From NCBI GenBank assembly GCA_017562135.1, contig QEYB01000705.1, forward strand, positions 1 to 64,000: a DNA stretch of 64,000 nt, given 5' to 3'. The translations under genes were made by a program, and so were the position numbers. Positions 47,532 to 60,156 of the stretch are shown in pieces (the stretch's first letter is position 1; each line of letters opens with the position of its first letter). The DNA is from Dipylidium caninum. Taxonomy: Eukaryota; Platyhelminthes; Cestoda; Cyclophyllidea; Dipylidiidae. Under the pieces are notes generated by a model, which did not search any database, was not told where the DNA came from, and saw only the letters and a program-made list of their open reading frames with translations.

Positions 47532-48143
47532 TTAGACGAGACCCATCGTAATTCTTCTCTCATGCAACAAAGGAGCCCATTTGTGGACTTCGTCGTCGAA
47601 AAATGGGACGATCTGAAAAGAGATGAACGGATAGCAGGGGGAATTCTCCACGTCTTTTTTGGAAACGATGCCATCGTCGGTGTCATGGGGCCTAACTTCG
47701 TGATTTACTGTCGATTTCTGATCTACTTCGACTCCTCTTCCATAGGCTCTAGCAGCCGGACTTTCTTGCTCCACTTCCTTAAAGCTAGTAAGAGACAAGC
47801 CACATTCAGTGATGACAGACGCGTTTGGTGCCAATGAAGATGTAAAGTTGTGCGAGTTGTTCGACCTGTTCTGCGCCCTCACCATGTAGCATTCTAAGTG
47901 GCCAGCTCGTGTACAGTGCCCTGCGGGAGGGTGAATGTAAATCATCTTTAAACCTGATTGTCCCCATAGACAATCAACCACCAGTCCGAGAAGACGGTTG
48001 TTTCTGCACAGGCTCATTATCAGCCTCGTTTGCCTCACCGGATCCACAGAGATCATGTTTGTGTTGTTTGGGAAAACAACTTCGCCAACGATAAATGCAT
48101 TTTCTGCCTCGTTGACGTACAGTAGCCGCTCATGCCCGATGAA
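47532..48143 (-). CDS. Candidate exon(s) of an unrecognised protein
   Basis: On the minus strand an acceptor (TTGATTTGGATAG) at 48144 opens a frame that stays open for about 203 codons. A donor CCG|GTGAGG at 48038 would cut it after 35 codons. The first part (ERLLYVNEAENAFIVGEVVF, then NNTNMISVDP) is strongly protein-like and has an N-N-T glycosylation site. It is faintly like a beta-propeller blade. The continuation also looks coding and has further N-x-S/T sites, so the true exon end is unclear. Neighbouring exons upstream near 48220-48400 are possible but unproven. Confidence 0.45.
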   Translation of the reverse strand, partial: FIGHERLLYVNEAENAFIVGEVVFPNNTNMISVDPVRQTRLIMSLCRNNRLLGLVVDCLWGQSGLKMIYIHPPAGHCTRAGHLECYMVRAQNRSNNSHNFTSSLAPNASVITECGLSLTSFKEVEQESPAARAYGRGVEVDQKSTVNHEVRPHDTDDGIVSKKDVENSPCYPFISFQIVPFFDDEVHKWAPLLHERRITMGLV

Positions 48144-50084
48144 CTATCCAAATCAATTGCCTGCATGCAACTATCCGGCTGAGAGGACGCGGAACAGGTC
48201 AAACAGCTCACACCTTTACGGCTTAACTGGCGGAGATGACGTGGCAGTGCCGAAAGTGGGAGGAAGAGTGCTTCGGCTGCTTGAGCCAACGGAACAGGAG
48301 GCGAAGTAGAGCCGGTCTCGCCAGTGGATATGGGGAGCAGGCGTCATGACAGGGCGTGCTGATGTCGGCTGAAAGCGTGGCTTCCACAAAAGGACCAATT
48401 AAACTGGGCATAGGATTTTCAGCGCACGTGGAGCATATCCCATATGACATATGACATTTGCGACGTCACAGTCAACAAATGAACTCTTCGGTCCATGAGA
48501 GGAGAATTATGCCCTGTTTCATCGAACTAGTTACTTTTCTTACTACTTCACCGCATCAACAGGAAGATTTGCAGTCGCATCGCTGCGATGGCATTCTTTG
48601 GCAGAATAACCTCCTCGGTCACCCTCGCCCCACTACTTCGGACATAATTGTGAAGTAAATAGATGGACGAGAGTCGCGTGTGTAAAATGAGTAGGCTAAT
48701 GAGATTCAGTGTGGTAAGAAGTTGAGCCAAGTTGGGGTGGAGATGAGACAGGGGAAGGCGTTCAGGGGAACAACCACATTCACGTGCGATACACTCATTC
48801 TTTGCTAAGAAAGATGTTGTGCAAATCTTCGGTGGACCAGCTCACTGATATCCGCGGTTCTTTAAGTTCTATGTGGTATGAGACTTGAGTATCGCTTTGC
48901 ATTACTTATTCTGCAATTCTGGCTGTTTCACATCGGTGGCTTGCCTGGAACAGTAACTCACTTTTGCATCCAAAAGTTACCTTCTTCACATCCAAAACTT
49001 CAGATTATCAACTTCAACCACTCACTTCCTCGTCTCCATTCAGCCGCATTTAGATGAAATAACGCCGAGGATGAGGGTCGAAAGACTTGCGAGTCTGGGC
49101 GTCCGTTGGGCGACGAAAATGCGGCACACCAGGTGCTTCGTGTGACAATTTCGGTCAATTGACTTGGTGTTTCAGGTGGATCATACTCTGTCAGAATCGA
49201 GGGGCTCGCCACGCAGTAAAGAGGAGGAGTCAGAGAGGTAAGACCAAGTGATACTTGGAACAAAACGAGCTTTCTGCACTTATGCTACTGTAGCTTGCGT
49301 AGCAAAGACATGCGGGAGAGTTTTGAGCGACACAGAGGGAAGCGGAGTGGGAGACGGCGCAACTGAGATAATGAAGAAAAACAACTGCGAACGCAAAGAG
49401 GGGGCGAAAGTGGCGCTGGAAGGCAATGAAAGAGAGAATTCGCTGCTCGGTATTTCATTTCACACCGCCTATGCAGAGAAAGGCTGTGATTGCATATCTT
49501 CAAGGTTGTTGTCCTCAATAAAGCCTTGCTGTCGTTAAGTCGGTGATGCAGAGGGAAATCCTCACTCCTGCTCGAGGCATAGAAAGTCAACAAAGAGTTT
49601 ATCTCAACTGGCTTCTTTTAGAGGTTCCTCGACATGCAGTCTTTTCACACCATTAAGCGCAGACTGCACCAAGGAAGGATGGTAGTGAGAATACCGTTCG
49701 CAACGCCTTAAATAGGCGCAAACATCAGTCAGCTCTGGTTGTCCACCCGAACAGGCGTGTCAAAGTGGATATCAGTCGTCACCTTCGAGTGATTGAGTCG
49801 CATCCAAAGCTTACTAGTGAACTGTGAGCGGATGTCCGTTGAAGAGGTGTATTCACGGCTGGCATGTTCTCTAGACTGGAACTCTGCTCACAACTTACTA
49901 CGCTGGCGATAATCAATGCAGATCTCAGATTCTAGTCAATCTCTCTACCGGCAGGTGGACAAAGCTTATGCCATGTAAAAAAGACGCAGAAGGACATCAT
50001 CTTTAGACCCCGATAAAAGCAGAAAGTGGGACTGAGACATGATTTAGATAGAAAGTAAGTGGTTGCATCACAACTCTTGTTTGT
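48144..50084. other. No supported gene
   Basis: Short frames on both strands, some Ser-rich near 48220-48450 on the minus strand. No motif recognised. Confidence 0.35.
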
Positions 50085-51000
50085 AGGTTATCATTACCTC
50101 GCTCAATGTACACCAGTTGTCTTGATTACTGAGGCGGGGGGTGACTCTTATCTATTATGCCAGTTGGTAGAACAAGGAGCCGTCGTGCGAGTGGAAGCTC
50201 GTCATTTCAAGTGAGTAGGCTGAAGAAACGTAGTAAGGAGAAGTTTCAAGCTGCATGATACTCGTTACCGCGTGTAGGAGCGTTCACAGATCGACGGTGG
50301 AGGGGGGGGGCGGAGGAGCGGCCAACTTTTCTCCTAACATTAATATTCACCTTGACAGGGAGGACAGTCTCCGAGTGAAGACGTAGGTAGTGCAGAAGAG
50401 AGGAGAAGCAGCCAGCCAAGCCAGCCAACACTCTTCATCGGTGAATGCACCACCTCACCCATTGATCAGCATCCGGTTCCATTTCGCGTCGAAGTCGTGA
50501 TTCACAACAACATCAGCGACAACTGCTTTCGAGATGCTGTAGTCAACCAAAGGCGTCTCTGATGCCTTCCTAGCTAATCATTTTCGCCTTTCCGAGTAAA
50601 CCCATTTAGCAATACTTCTTGTTCACTTAATCGCTTAAGGAAAATATCACCGAGGAAAGTGAATGAAATAATAATAAGGATATGTCGATGTGCTGGATAG
50701 TGGGGAGGAGAGGCAGAGTGTGCTGTTTTGGTGGGAATCGGGACTTTCGATTATACTCGTCTGGCTCATTGGACGCCGATGCACCTTATATTATCTAGAA
50801 AGGCAGAATTCACCCTTTATTTTACCCCTTATAAAATTCACTCAAGTCTATCTGTCTAGGGTCTTTATTAAATGGGGATGAAACATGTACACACACAATG
50901 CCCCGGATGGGACTTTGATTATACATATGGGGAAGAAGGCAATCAATTGATTGTTCAACTGTGATTTTCCCACTGTTTATCTTATTTCTTTCGCCTTTCA
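50085..51000 (+). repeat. Dispersed repeat module, direct copy of 37205-38010
   Basis: See the partner at 37205-38010. This copy carries a run of nine G near 50300-50309 and about 100 extra bases overall. Confidence 0.75.
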
Positions 51001-54000
51001 ACTAGGGAAGCAAAAACGTCACCGAGTTCTTGGTCTTTCGCTTCTGGAGTCAACGTTTTGTCGTGGGTGACTCTTCCCAGACATTCCAACCAATCATACT
51101 CATCATCCTATCGTGATAGCACTTTCGTTTTTTCCTGGGGCATTTCATCAGTGAGGAAGTACTTCTCCCATTGAACTGGTCTAACACGTGTCTCCATGTG
51201 TTTATGCTTGGGTTGACTCCCTCACCAATTGTGACGGACCTTGGGAGGTGACGTGATCCGGTAAATTTCCTTCCCCTGGCCAACTGTCCTCCTCGCAAGC
51301 CTCCCACCCTGCCTCCTTTCTAATCCTTTCCTAGCTGACAAATTTAGTCAGATTCTTTTGCGTGAGGAACATTAATAGGCTGTTAAAACGAAGTGTGGAA
51401 AGGGAGCGAGACACGTTGGTACGATGGAGATGAGATGAAAAGCTGTTCCATGCGCCCTCCGCGGGCTTACCTCGCTCATTAATAGTCGCGGTATTTAAAG
51501 TTCCATGTAGGCGTGATGGCCCTGGAAGAAGCTATTATGAAGGGAGAGAGGAGAAGGAGGGCAGAAAGGTTAGAAACTGTGGAAAGGTGTGGCAGAAGAG
51601 GAGGCTGATTTTAAGAAAACGCGTGGGGACGTACAAAATACGTCGTTTGTTCGAACACATCATTTCTTGTCAAGGTGGAATTTGGTCGTCTACAGCTGCC
51701 CCTCCACTCCAAGTCATGCAAGATCAAACGACCTTCGAGTGTGTCCAAAACAATGAACATCGCTTTAATCCACTCACTCGATTTAGTGCAAATGAGTTTA
51801 TAACTCCAAGGAGGGCTAATTAGGATTCTCATGCACTCCTAACAGGATTTGATATTTCAAGAGAATGTAGACGCGAGTCTGATTAATTTTCCTTTTCCAT
51901 AAGCTCAGGCACAAAGTGAGACAGCATAAGCATTAAGGCAATTAACCTTAGCTCTTGCAATTAAAAGTCTAGACGATAATCGCATTCCGCAATAGACCCT
52001 TGCAATCTAGCGTATTCTCAAATGCGTCCATGGAGCAGCTACGGAGATCGACGTCTTCAAACTGCACTAAGGTGGACAGTACCAAGAAGGTCAACAAGAC
52101 CACATTCACCTCCAGCAACTTTTACGAGATGATTCAGTAGGTGGAACTCGTCACGACGATATTCGACGAATCAAATGTGGCTCACCGTTTGATTCGTGTG
52201 TCCTTGAGATGAAGGTCCCACCCCAATGTTGGGCAACCAGCTTCCTTCATTTCTGCTGACAGCCCCATCATTCTCGCTTCCTCCCCGAAGCGAATGAACC
52301 TCGAATTTCGGCGAGATTGCATTTTCTCTTACACCATATCCTCTTTATTTAGTCACCTCTTTCGTGGCAAGCGAAAGCCTACCTAGCAAGTGGAGGTATG
52401 TTTGTGAAAGTGACGGGCGGACGCTCCGCTTGGCACCCTGTATTCTAATGCCGTTGCTGCGGTAGCGACTGCGAATACTGCGGATTTCTTCGATCTTTGT
52501 GGTCGCTAAACGGAAAACACTGTTTGAAGTGGTGATAAGGTTATACGCAAATACTTCTGTTTACCGTATAACGACCGGCTCTCTTGGATGCTGTGCTAAC
52601 ATCCGGGTGTCTAGTGTGAATAAGGAGCCGCAAACACTACTAACCGCAAAGGACAGATCGCAAGTTGCCCCTCTCTCTACTTATCAACCTTTTCTGCTGA
52701 TCTCCCTCTTCATTCCTGGTGACACCCATAGGTGTCCTTTGAACTGCTTCACATCAACTGCAACGACGTGCATTCAAGTATGTGAGCGAAACGCATACTA
52801 AAAGGAAACAACAAAACCTGGCAATAAAATGGTTCAGATAATGTATCTCAGACGAGACTGAATATGTGGAAGTCCAGGTAGGCTCAACAACTGCAATGTT
52901 CACCTGAAGGAGTAGATGGATAAAGTGAAGGGGTGCCTTGCATCCTCTTGGTGTCCGGCTCTAGTCTCCGCCTCGTTCATCCCATCGAAGTGATGAGACG
53001 GACGAGTGGGAAGGATTGCCACAAGTTAATGCTGCTGTCTGGGTGTAGATTTTGCAGGCGGTTGATGATACCATGATGGGTAGATATTAAGGCTTCTCCT
53101 TCCTCCATTTTAGCAAAGAACCGAATCCAGCTCTTTCTCGTCCCGACCCGACCCTCCTTGACCTACTTTGCTTTGCCGTCATGCCTACCCACGATTTGTC
53201 GGAGAGTGTCTATATCACCTCGTTTATAAGGCAATAGTGGGTTTTGCAGTGCATGGAATTGCCTCGTTGAGCGCCGACAGAATCTGTGAAGACGGCGAAC
53301 GAGGCGGCTACAGCGATGTCTAGTGTCAGTTTCATTGCTCTCACAATCAACATCACTCCCCTGCGGCACATCTGTCCGTGAGCTCCTCCCAGTAAATTGA
53401 GATTTGGCACTTTGTGATGCACGCTTTAGCACGATTGAAGTGCCTCTGGCTCATCCATCCAACCGACAGGCATTGTGAATGCGAAGCAAGATGTTGCTAC
53501 TCCCACCCTGTGGAACAAGTAATCTCATTGATGTAATTAATGAGTGAGAGGTGGAGGGCTGTCCAGTTGGATGGAAGAAAAAATGCGAGCCCCACCGCCC
53601 ACTTGCCCTCTTAGCGCTTAGCAAACCATGGATTGCTCCCAACATCTGCAAGTTGTTCCGATGCTGACACCGGCACAAAAGTAGAAATGGCCTATTTACT
53701 CTACCCAAACTAGCCTTCCGCTTTCCCCCTAACCGCGCTAGTCGGTGTCAGATTCACAATGCCAGCTGACAGGCTGCGATAGGTTGGGTAGGCCTATTTC
53801 AATCTTAATGTCCACAATTTTGGGTAAGGAGATTAAATCGCGCAAATAACACGCAAAGCACATCTCCTAATGCCAGTAAGGAAGGCGGTTGCAGAAGGTA
53901 AAGCGACTTCTTCAACTGGTTACACATCCTACTGCATGAATCCCCAAATGTTTCAGCGTTTGAGCATAGGAACTACACACTCCAAGTTTCCTACACGCTG

Positions 54001-54017
54001 TCTTCACTTACTTTCAT
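51001..54017. other. No supported gene
   Basis: Frames up to 100 codons occur on both strands. A short stretch at about 52020-52160 looks protein-like (STKKVNKTTFTSSNFYEMIQ, then a TAG) and could be a small decayed gene piece. Nothing else stands out. Confidence 0.35.
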
Positions 54018-55762
54018 ATGTCCGACTGGTGTTGGGAGGTGGGCAGACTTCACTTCTTCAAAGCAAGTCTACACAGTGCTACTTTTTATCTCACAACACT
54101 ATACTGCACCACGATTTCGGACAATATCTGCCCCCATACGGACTTCGAGTATGTGAACAGCACCACACAATGGTTCTCTTGGCCGCTCGCCCTCGGGCTT
54201 CATTGGGACCATCAACGAAGTACAATTTGGAGTATTTGCGGCCATAATCCTTTTCCCACTACACACAATTACATCCTTAGTAAGGTTGATCTAATGTAAC
54301 GCAAGCCAAATAGCAATGAGGGAAAGAATTGAAATGCTAGCCGAGGCAGCAGGCCTTTTTGGCCAACGCATATATAAATATTTTTCCATTAGTTAACCTT
54401 AGTGCGTATCTTTCATTTTCTACATGTAACACCATCGTTCGAAGTGTACATCTTATAGCCCTTATTGGTATCTTCGCCACAGAGATGGGGAATATTCTCG
54501 GCAGGACATCGCAGCACTCAATGGGAGCACCCGTGATTTGAAAGAAAGCACCGTTCCTGCCAATTACATGAAGGCAAACGAACAAAATGACAGCGGAATA
54601 TGATCTCCCTATACTTGCATCTTGAGTTGCTTTATCAAAGACTATCAAGGCAGGATTTGTCGACAATTTCAGAAGACAAACAGAATAAAATCACATTTAT
54701 TCAACTAAAAAAGGGTAAAGAGAATGCTATAGAAGATACTGCGCCTGCTTCCACGCTGAAATTTTTGTTTAATTGAAACACCATTTTCCTTTAACTCTAA
54801 AGCAACTAAATATGGTGCTTTACCTTCCAACGGGGGGGGGGAAATTGTATTTCGGGATACCTCCTTGGGAACCGATTTCCAGGTGTCCCTCGCTTGAGCG
54901 CACTCGAAGATTAATTTAAAGTAAATTCGAGTCACAAGGTGACTTGCAATGGTGCACATTTCTGCCGTGTAGACGGGAGCAGCAACAGAGATAGCGTAGC
55001 CTCCACTAAATGGGACGACCTGCCAGATGCTCACTCGCCCACTTGGTCTTTGCGAACCCTGCAACAACTAATAAACTCTCTTGGTAAGCTCAACACATCC
55101 TATCCGCTCCCCTCCTCTCCACTTTATTTATAGTAACTTTCGTCTACTACAGTCACACCATCTGCTACTGGATTCGCTTTACTTCCATTTCTAAACCTAC
55201 TTCTTTATGCCACTTTGCAGATAAACTTCTTCTTAGGAGATGTCCATTAAGTAAGCCGTTTCTGAGTGTCTCAAACGATAAGGTTAACACATCGAGAGTG
55301 AGCCCAGATGATGCAACGCCATGTGACTCGTTCACAGCCTGTCAGTGCCGCAGTAGGCGTAGATTTGGACTCCTTGCGGTGAGAAGGTGCTTCTTGTGTC
55401 CTCTCTCCTCACTCTCAGCTGAAGCCACTCCTCCCTGCTTACCGAAAGAGCTTCAGTCGCCTGACTTCCTAATTGAAGTTTGCCAACTCACATGTCCCTA
55501 CCTGAAACCGGAGGAGTTGAAGAAAGCCATTCGAAGGCGACGAGTTAGTCTGCCGCCCCTCTCCACAGTCACACGTCCACGCTGCCACGTGAGGTAGAGA
55601 CGAGTCATCGAATACCTTCCACCATCCAGATTCTATCACTGTGTAAAGTGCTATTCGCAGGGCTGAATGGGGTTTGTCGGTACACTTGTTGGCCTTATGC
55701 AATAAGTCGGCAGCTCTCACATGTCCTCTCCCCACAGTAACTCTCCAAGTGGTCCCACATAG
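54018..55762 (+). CDS. Four-exon gene model, unrecognised
   Basis: Proposed exons are 54018-54279, 54973-55083, 55419-55593 and 55738-55762. Donors are CTTA|GTAAGG, CTTG|GTAAGC and GTGAG|GTAGAG; acceptors are GCCGTGTAG, CACTCTCAG and CCCCACAG. The phases match at every junction and total 190 codons plus TAG. The N-terminal exon is rich in Cys, Trp and His with an N-S-T site (residues 47-49). The middle has helical pieces (TWSLRTLQQLINSL) and the third exon a Cys pair followed by KPEELKKAIRRRR. I see no signal peptide after the chosen ATG, so the true start may lie upstream. No family recognised. An alternative donor at CAC|GTGAGG would stop the protein at once. Confidence 0.5.
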
Positions 55763-56135
55763 TGGTCGACGACCACTTTAGACTAGACGGATGAATAAGT
55801 AATAAGGAGGTTGGTCAGGGCTAAGTATTCCGTATTTCAGTCGAGAATGCAACCTGCGCCCACTGCCACTCATTAAGCCTTAAAGTCGCCTTCAGCAAGT
55901 GAGATCATGAAAACCTCCGAAGTCAGACAGCGCACCGCAACTTGACACAGCCATCTGTTCCCGGGAGCCTCAGATTAATCATGCCATACTCGCATACGAA
56001 ACAAGTCTACATGGGCTGTGGACTAGATCTATGCGTTCCAATTGCACTTGAGTGACTGTGACTTCTCAAAATTGAACCTGCATAGGCACTAATCGCAAAT
56101 GAACATAGCTGAAAAGACCTTCGAAAAAGACTTAC
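55763..56135. other. No gene recognised
   Basis: This lies between the four-exon gene model and the minus-strand exon candidate at 56136-56277. No features seen. Confidence 0.4.
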
Positions 56136-56277
56136 CAACTGACGCGCTACCATCGCGATGGACGGGATGAGTGCCGCGATGAAGACATACATGGACATGG
56201 TACTCGTCTCCACCAATCTATCAGCGTCAGAATCAGAGACGATGGAGAAACCAATCGTCTTGATCGTCAAAGAGGGA
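56136..56277 (-). CDS. Candidate exon with membrane-like helix, duplicated at 38 kb
   Basis: On the minus strand the frame encodes TIKTIGFSIVSDSDADRLVE and then MSMYVFIAALIPSIAMVARQ, followed by a consensus donor TTG|GTAAGTC at 56135. The related 38 kb module keeps the S-P-S...I-K-x-I-G...V-E-T...Y-V-F pattern, but its hydrophobic end is lost. A one-base insertion near 56295 separates this frame from the upstream C-E-N match. It may be an exon of a small gene family or a repeat with a chance frame. Confidence 0.35.
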
Positions 56278-56520
56278 GAAGGGCGACTGAGCTGGTTTTC
56301 TCACACGCGGCTGCACAGGCCGCATGCCCTCGATTGTCTTGCATACGTTCTTCTTGGTCGACTTCGGAAGTTTGTGGGAAAAAAGTAGGACCAAATCATG
56401 TCCTACGAATTTTCGTATTACGATTCACCATCGGAATTTTTATGTCAGACCTTTGTAGAGACTCCTCTTTTCCCCTTTATGGTTATCAACATATAAACTG
56501 AGGGATGAAAATTTATCGTA
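56150..56520 (+). repeat. Dispersed repeat module, direct copy of 38030-38370
   Basis: See the partner at 38030-38370. In this copy the module is followed directly by the 56480-57200 module. Confidence 0.7.
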
Positions 56521-57200
56521 CAACCCTAGGTCAAATAAGTTAAAGAGCGCTATTTACCATACGAAGAATAACGCAGGATGCTTTTAGAAACCCAGTCTAA
56601 GTGAAGTCTTCAATAGCGAGGGGGTTACGCTATGCCAATGGAAATTAATAGCGAACAAAAGAAGAATTCCACCGACAGAGTGATTTAGTGTCACCACATG
56701 ATTGGAGATGGACAACCGCTCTTAAAGTCAACAGATTGGGGAAGCGGTTTTGGGAGCTCGTGTAGGAGTAATGTTGGGAGAGTGGAGTGAAAGTGGTGCT
56801 GAAGGTCACTTTTATGGGAGGAGGAAAGGAGAGGGAGATAGAGGTACATTAATATGTAATAAGTGAAGGCTGATGTTAACTAGAGTGTTGGCTTCAGCAA
56901 TATAGTCTATTGAAATGGTCGAATAAGAAGAGGAACGATGTCGTGTGCTTAGACAGAAAGAACTGGAGACAGATGGATTGCAAGTGGTGTTCTGCGATTA
57001 CCAGTGGACAGGTTGCTTATTAACGGCGTAGAATATGTCACGTGCAAACACATAACCATCTCAGCAACGTCGCTGAGTGACATTGAGCAAGTTAGGATGG
57101 GCATAAATTTAGTGAAAATTGACACGAGAAATTATTTGATATGCTAATTTGCCCCGGCAGAGTTGTCAAAGTAGCTAATGTTAAGTATTCATTGGACAAT
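56480..57200 (+). repeat. Dispersed repeat module, direct copy of 33190-33950
   Basis: See the partner at 33190-33950. Confidence 0.7.
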
Positions 57201-59889
57201 AGATAGAGAGCAGAAGATTCTAAATTGCTAGGAGAGGAGAGCAGAGTTTGAAATCTTTGTAGCGAATTGGGCGGTTGTCTAGTGATTACGTTACTCACAA
57301 ATGTGCTGATAATTGTGGAACTTATACTAAGAGGCAGAATTAAAACCGTCCTCAGACCTCCTTACGTTTGAAGTTCTCCAGTTATTCTACGAATACTGTT
57401 GTATCGGACCGCCGTATTGCCTGTCGAAGAATTTATGTTCATCTTGAGAGCCTTTCATCTGAGACGTATTATCGCTTGTTCTGATCCTCTTCCTCCACCT
57501 CAAGTGACAATTTGATCACATCATCTTGCTGCACTGCATCGCCGGTCAGTTAGTGGTGGAAGGAAAGGATGAGGCAGCTCAAGCAAGTCAACGATTGTTA
57601 ACTGCCTCGCGAAAAACCGATGGCCGCATTTCACTAAGTGTCTCCAGCAATTGCCCAATTCCGACTCCGCCTCCTCTCCACATACGATCACGAAGTCGTG
57701 AAGCCAAGTTTCTTGCTTGGCAGCCACGACGAGACTGTCTGCTGCGAAAGACGCATTGAGTCGAGAATGTGACCACCTCATGTGCGCATTGGTGGAGTAA
57801 AGGTGGCTGAAGGTAGGAAGTGGAGATGTTCCTCGAATTTGAAGATGAGGTGAACACAGTCCTTTTGTTAATCTGAAAACGAGGCTATGAAGAAGGAAAG
57901 GGCTGAATGCTTAATGATGTTATCCCGCTCAAGGTCCCATGGTAAGCGTCTTTTCCTTCTCGAAGAAGGCACCATCACCAGCGCAGATGTATCGCTAGCT
58001 CTTTGCACGCCGCAGTCTTTCAGGTCTACACGAAGGCAATGTGCTCCTTAGAGCAGTTTGGCAGCCATGACGAGAGAGCCTCCTGCAAAAGGCGTATTAT
58101 GCCGCGAAGGTTGTCGAATCACGTCTTCCACTCATACTTCAATCTAACGTATTGGGTCCTCTCCGCCAACTCTGTCTCAAATTTGTTACTCAGTTCTCTC
58201 CTCCCATGCCCATGTAATGAATGAGACGCGGAGTTTCAATCGAGATGATGTCAGCCGTGAATGAAACTCATTCGCTGACTTACAGTCTCAGTTTGCCAGT
58301 GATCTCGCGAGGGACCAGACTGTTGGAAGCTGACGACTGATCTCAACTTTTTGCATAATCAAGCGCCGCTCCTCTGTACATCCTGAGCAGCAGTAAAGAA
58401 GAAGCTGACCGACGTTTAGGCCTATTTAAGGCTTCCTCACGCAACTCCTGTCAGTTCAATCAAATGGGCGCTTAAAGTGGCACTTGTCAATTCGCGGATA
58501 TGCCAGCTGAGTGGGAGTCGCTGTCTTTGCTGTCTCTACTCCACTGTTACTTTCTCGACACACCAATGGCCATTTTCCTCTGCATTAGATATATCGGAAA
58601 GCAAGGCTTCATTAAGGAGTCAACCGGGAAGGAAATTCGTGAACGACTTTCTGTGCCACAGAGACGTGATGTAAAATGCTCAGCGGTGAGTGCTTGGTGG
58701 TGAAGCTTTCCTCCTCTGGCGAAGAGAAGTTGAAGTCTTAGTCTGCCAAGTGCCTACAGCCCAGCCCCCATGTCGTCAGGAATTCGTCTTGCCGCAGGCG
58801 AGCGGGGTCGTCTATCTCACTGTCACACCACACTATTAAATTAATAATAGTGTCGCAGTCCGTTCTCTCTGCACAGCCTTGTTATCGTACAGGTTTGCTT
58901 CGCCAGAGTCAGATAGCCCACATGGCGTGGAGAGTGAGTGCAATTAACGCTCGCTCTGCCACCTTTGAGTCGGATGTGAAATGACGCCTCTGGTGAGGTA
59001 TGCGTATATTTGGCACTAACTTCTGGCCTCCCACTGCCTCTATGCGACTCCTCAATCCGTGGGTGAAGGAATGCCTGAGCAGCAGTGATCGTTTGTCAGC
59101 AATTGTGCATTTAGTAGATCGTCCCTGTTTTCCATCGCGTTGTCGGAGGCTGCGATTTCCCTCTGTGGATGTGCGTACATACCGTCGGTGCCGAACTATG
59201 ACAGTGAACTGGAATCGTCGGCGTTTAGGAGGTTGCTGGTATTCGATGGATGGTGGTGAGAGGTCGGACGCCCAATAGCCCATTAGAAAGTCACCTTCAG
59301 AATGACAACACACAAGAGCTTGATTCGGATTAGAGGGCAGTTTGAAGTTGAGGAAGAGCGGAGGTAGTTAATTGGGGAGTGAAATCTCCTTCATATCGTT
59401 TATCTGATGGATATTCTTTTCGTGTCTGAAGAGGCTTATGAGGAGCCTTTGCACGAGATGCGAATCTGGCCGTATTCCGCTTGGTCCACGTCCTTCGATA
59501 ATAATCCCGATACCACGTCATCCTCACGAATCTTGTTGAGGTGACGGCCATTCATTGGACGGTGTGGCATTCCATCTACTTCCTACCTCCCATCTAACTC
59601 GACGCCCCATAGTCCGCCACACTATCAGAGTTTACACAAGGTAGACCCCCCTGAAAACACTTGCTGATGAGTAATAGCACAGAATTGCATGTTCCCCCTT
59701 GGTCGCCCCCCCTCCTCCCGACAACTGGAAGGGAAGCACGGACTGTCTACTACTTGCCCAATTGGAGCAACTGTCTCCTTTGACAAACGATCACGACTGT
59801 CGAAGCATTCTTCAGTCTCACGGTGTGGACATTGATTGCCACAACTCGTCTTTATCGGCCTTCTCGATCAGCTCTGATGCCACTTTCAG
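57201..59889. other. No supported gene; local repeat
   Basis: A block at about 57710-57760 resembles 58055-58110 (TTGGCAGCCA(C/T)GACGAGA...GCAAAAGGCGTATTATG-like), a small direct repeat. Frames on three phases at 57521-57857 all look equally plausible, so I call none. A near-palindrome lies at about 58832-58853 (CACTATTAAATTAATAATAG). Confidence 0.35.
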
Positions 59890-60156
59890 CTCAATTACGA
59901 CGACGAGGACGAGGACGAGGAGGAGCAAATTGGTGAAATAACGGGGAGAGGCTTAGGCGATGTAGTAGCATACTTTGGAGTACTTCTTCATAGAATCTTC
60001 GAAATACAGCACTCGATGCTTCTTCTCCTGCATGCAAGAAGAGTTGCCTCGCAATCTGATTTGAATCGCCTCTATGCAGACAGCTCAAATCTTATCCACT
60101 TCATAAGGAGAATTTTGACACCCAGAAGAAGAGCATCATCAAACAATATCGTTTAG
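59890..60156 (+). CDS. Candidate exon with acidic run
   Basis: A good acceptor (GATGCCACTTTCAG) opens a frame of 87 codons to TAG at 60154-60156. It begins LNYDDEDEDEEEQIGEITGR and continues with hydrophobic helix-like pieces (VVAYFGVLLHRIFEIQ). No start codon is near, so this would be a terminal exon. The GACGAG repeat makes other frames open too, which lowers confidence. Confidence 0.35.
   Translation, partial: LNYDDEDEDEEEQIGEITGRGLGDVVAYFGVLLHRIFEIQHSMLLLLHARRVASQSDLNRLYADSSNLIHFIRRILTPRRRASSNNIV

Noticed and set aside
57521..57857. Coding exon on either strand
   Set aside because: Three different frames look equally protein-like, so none is supported.
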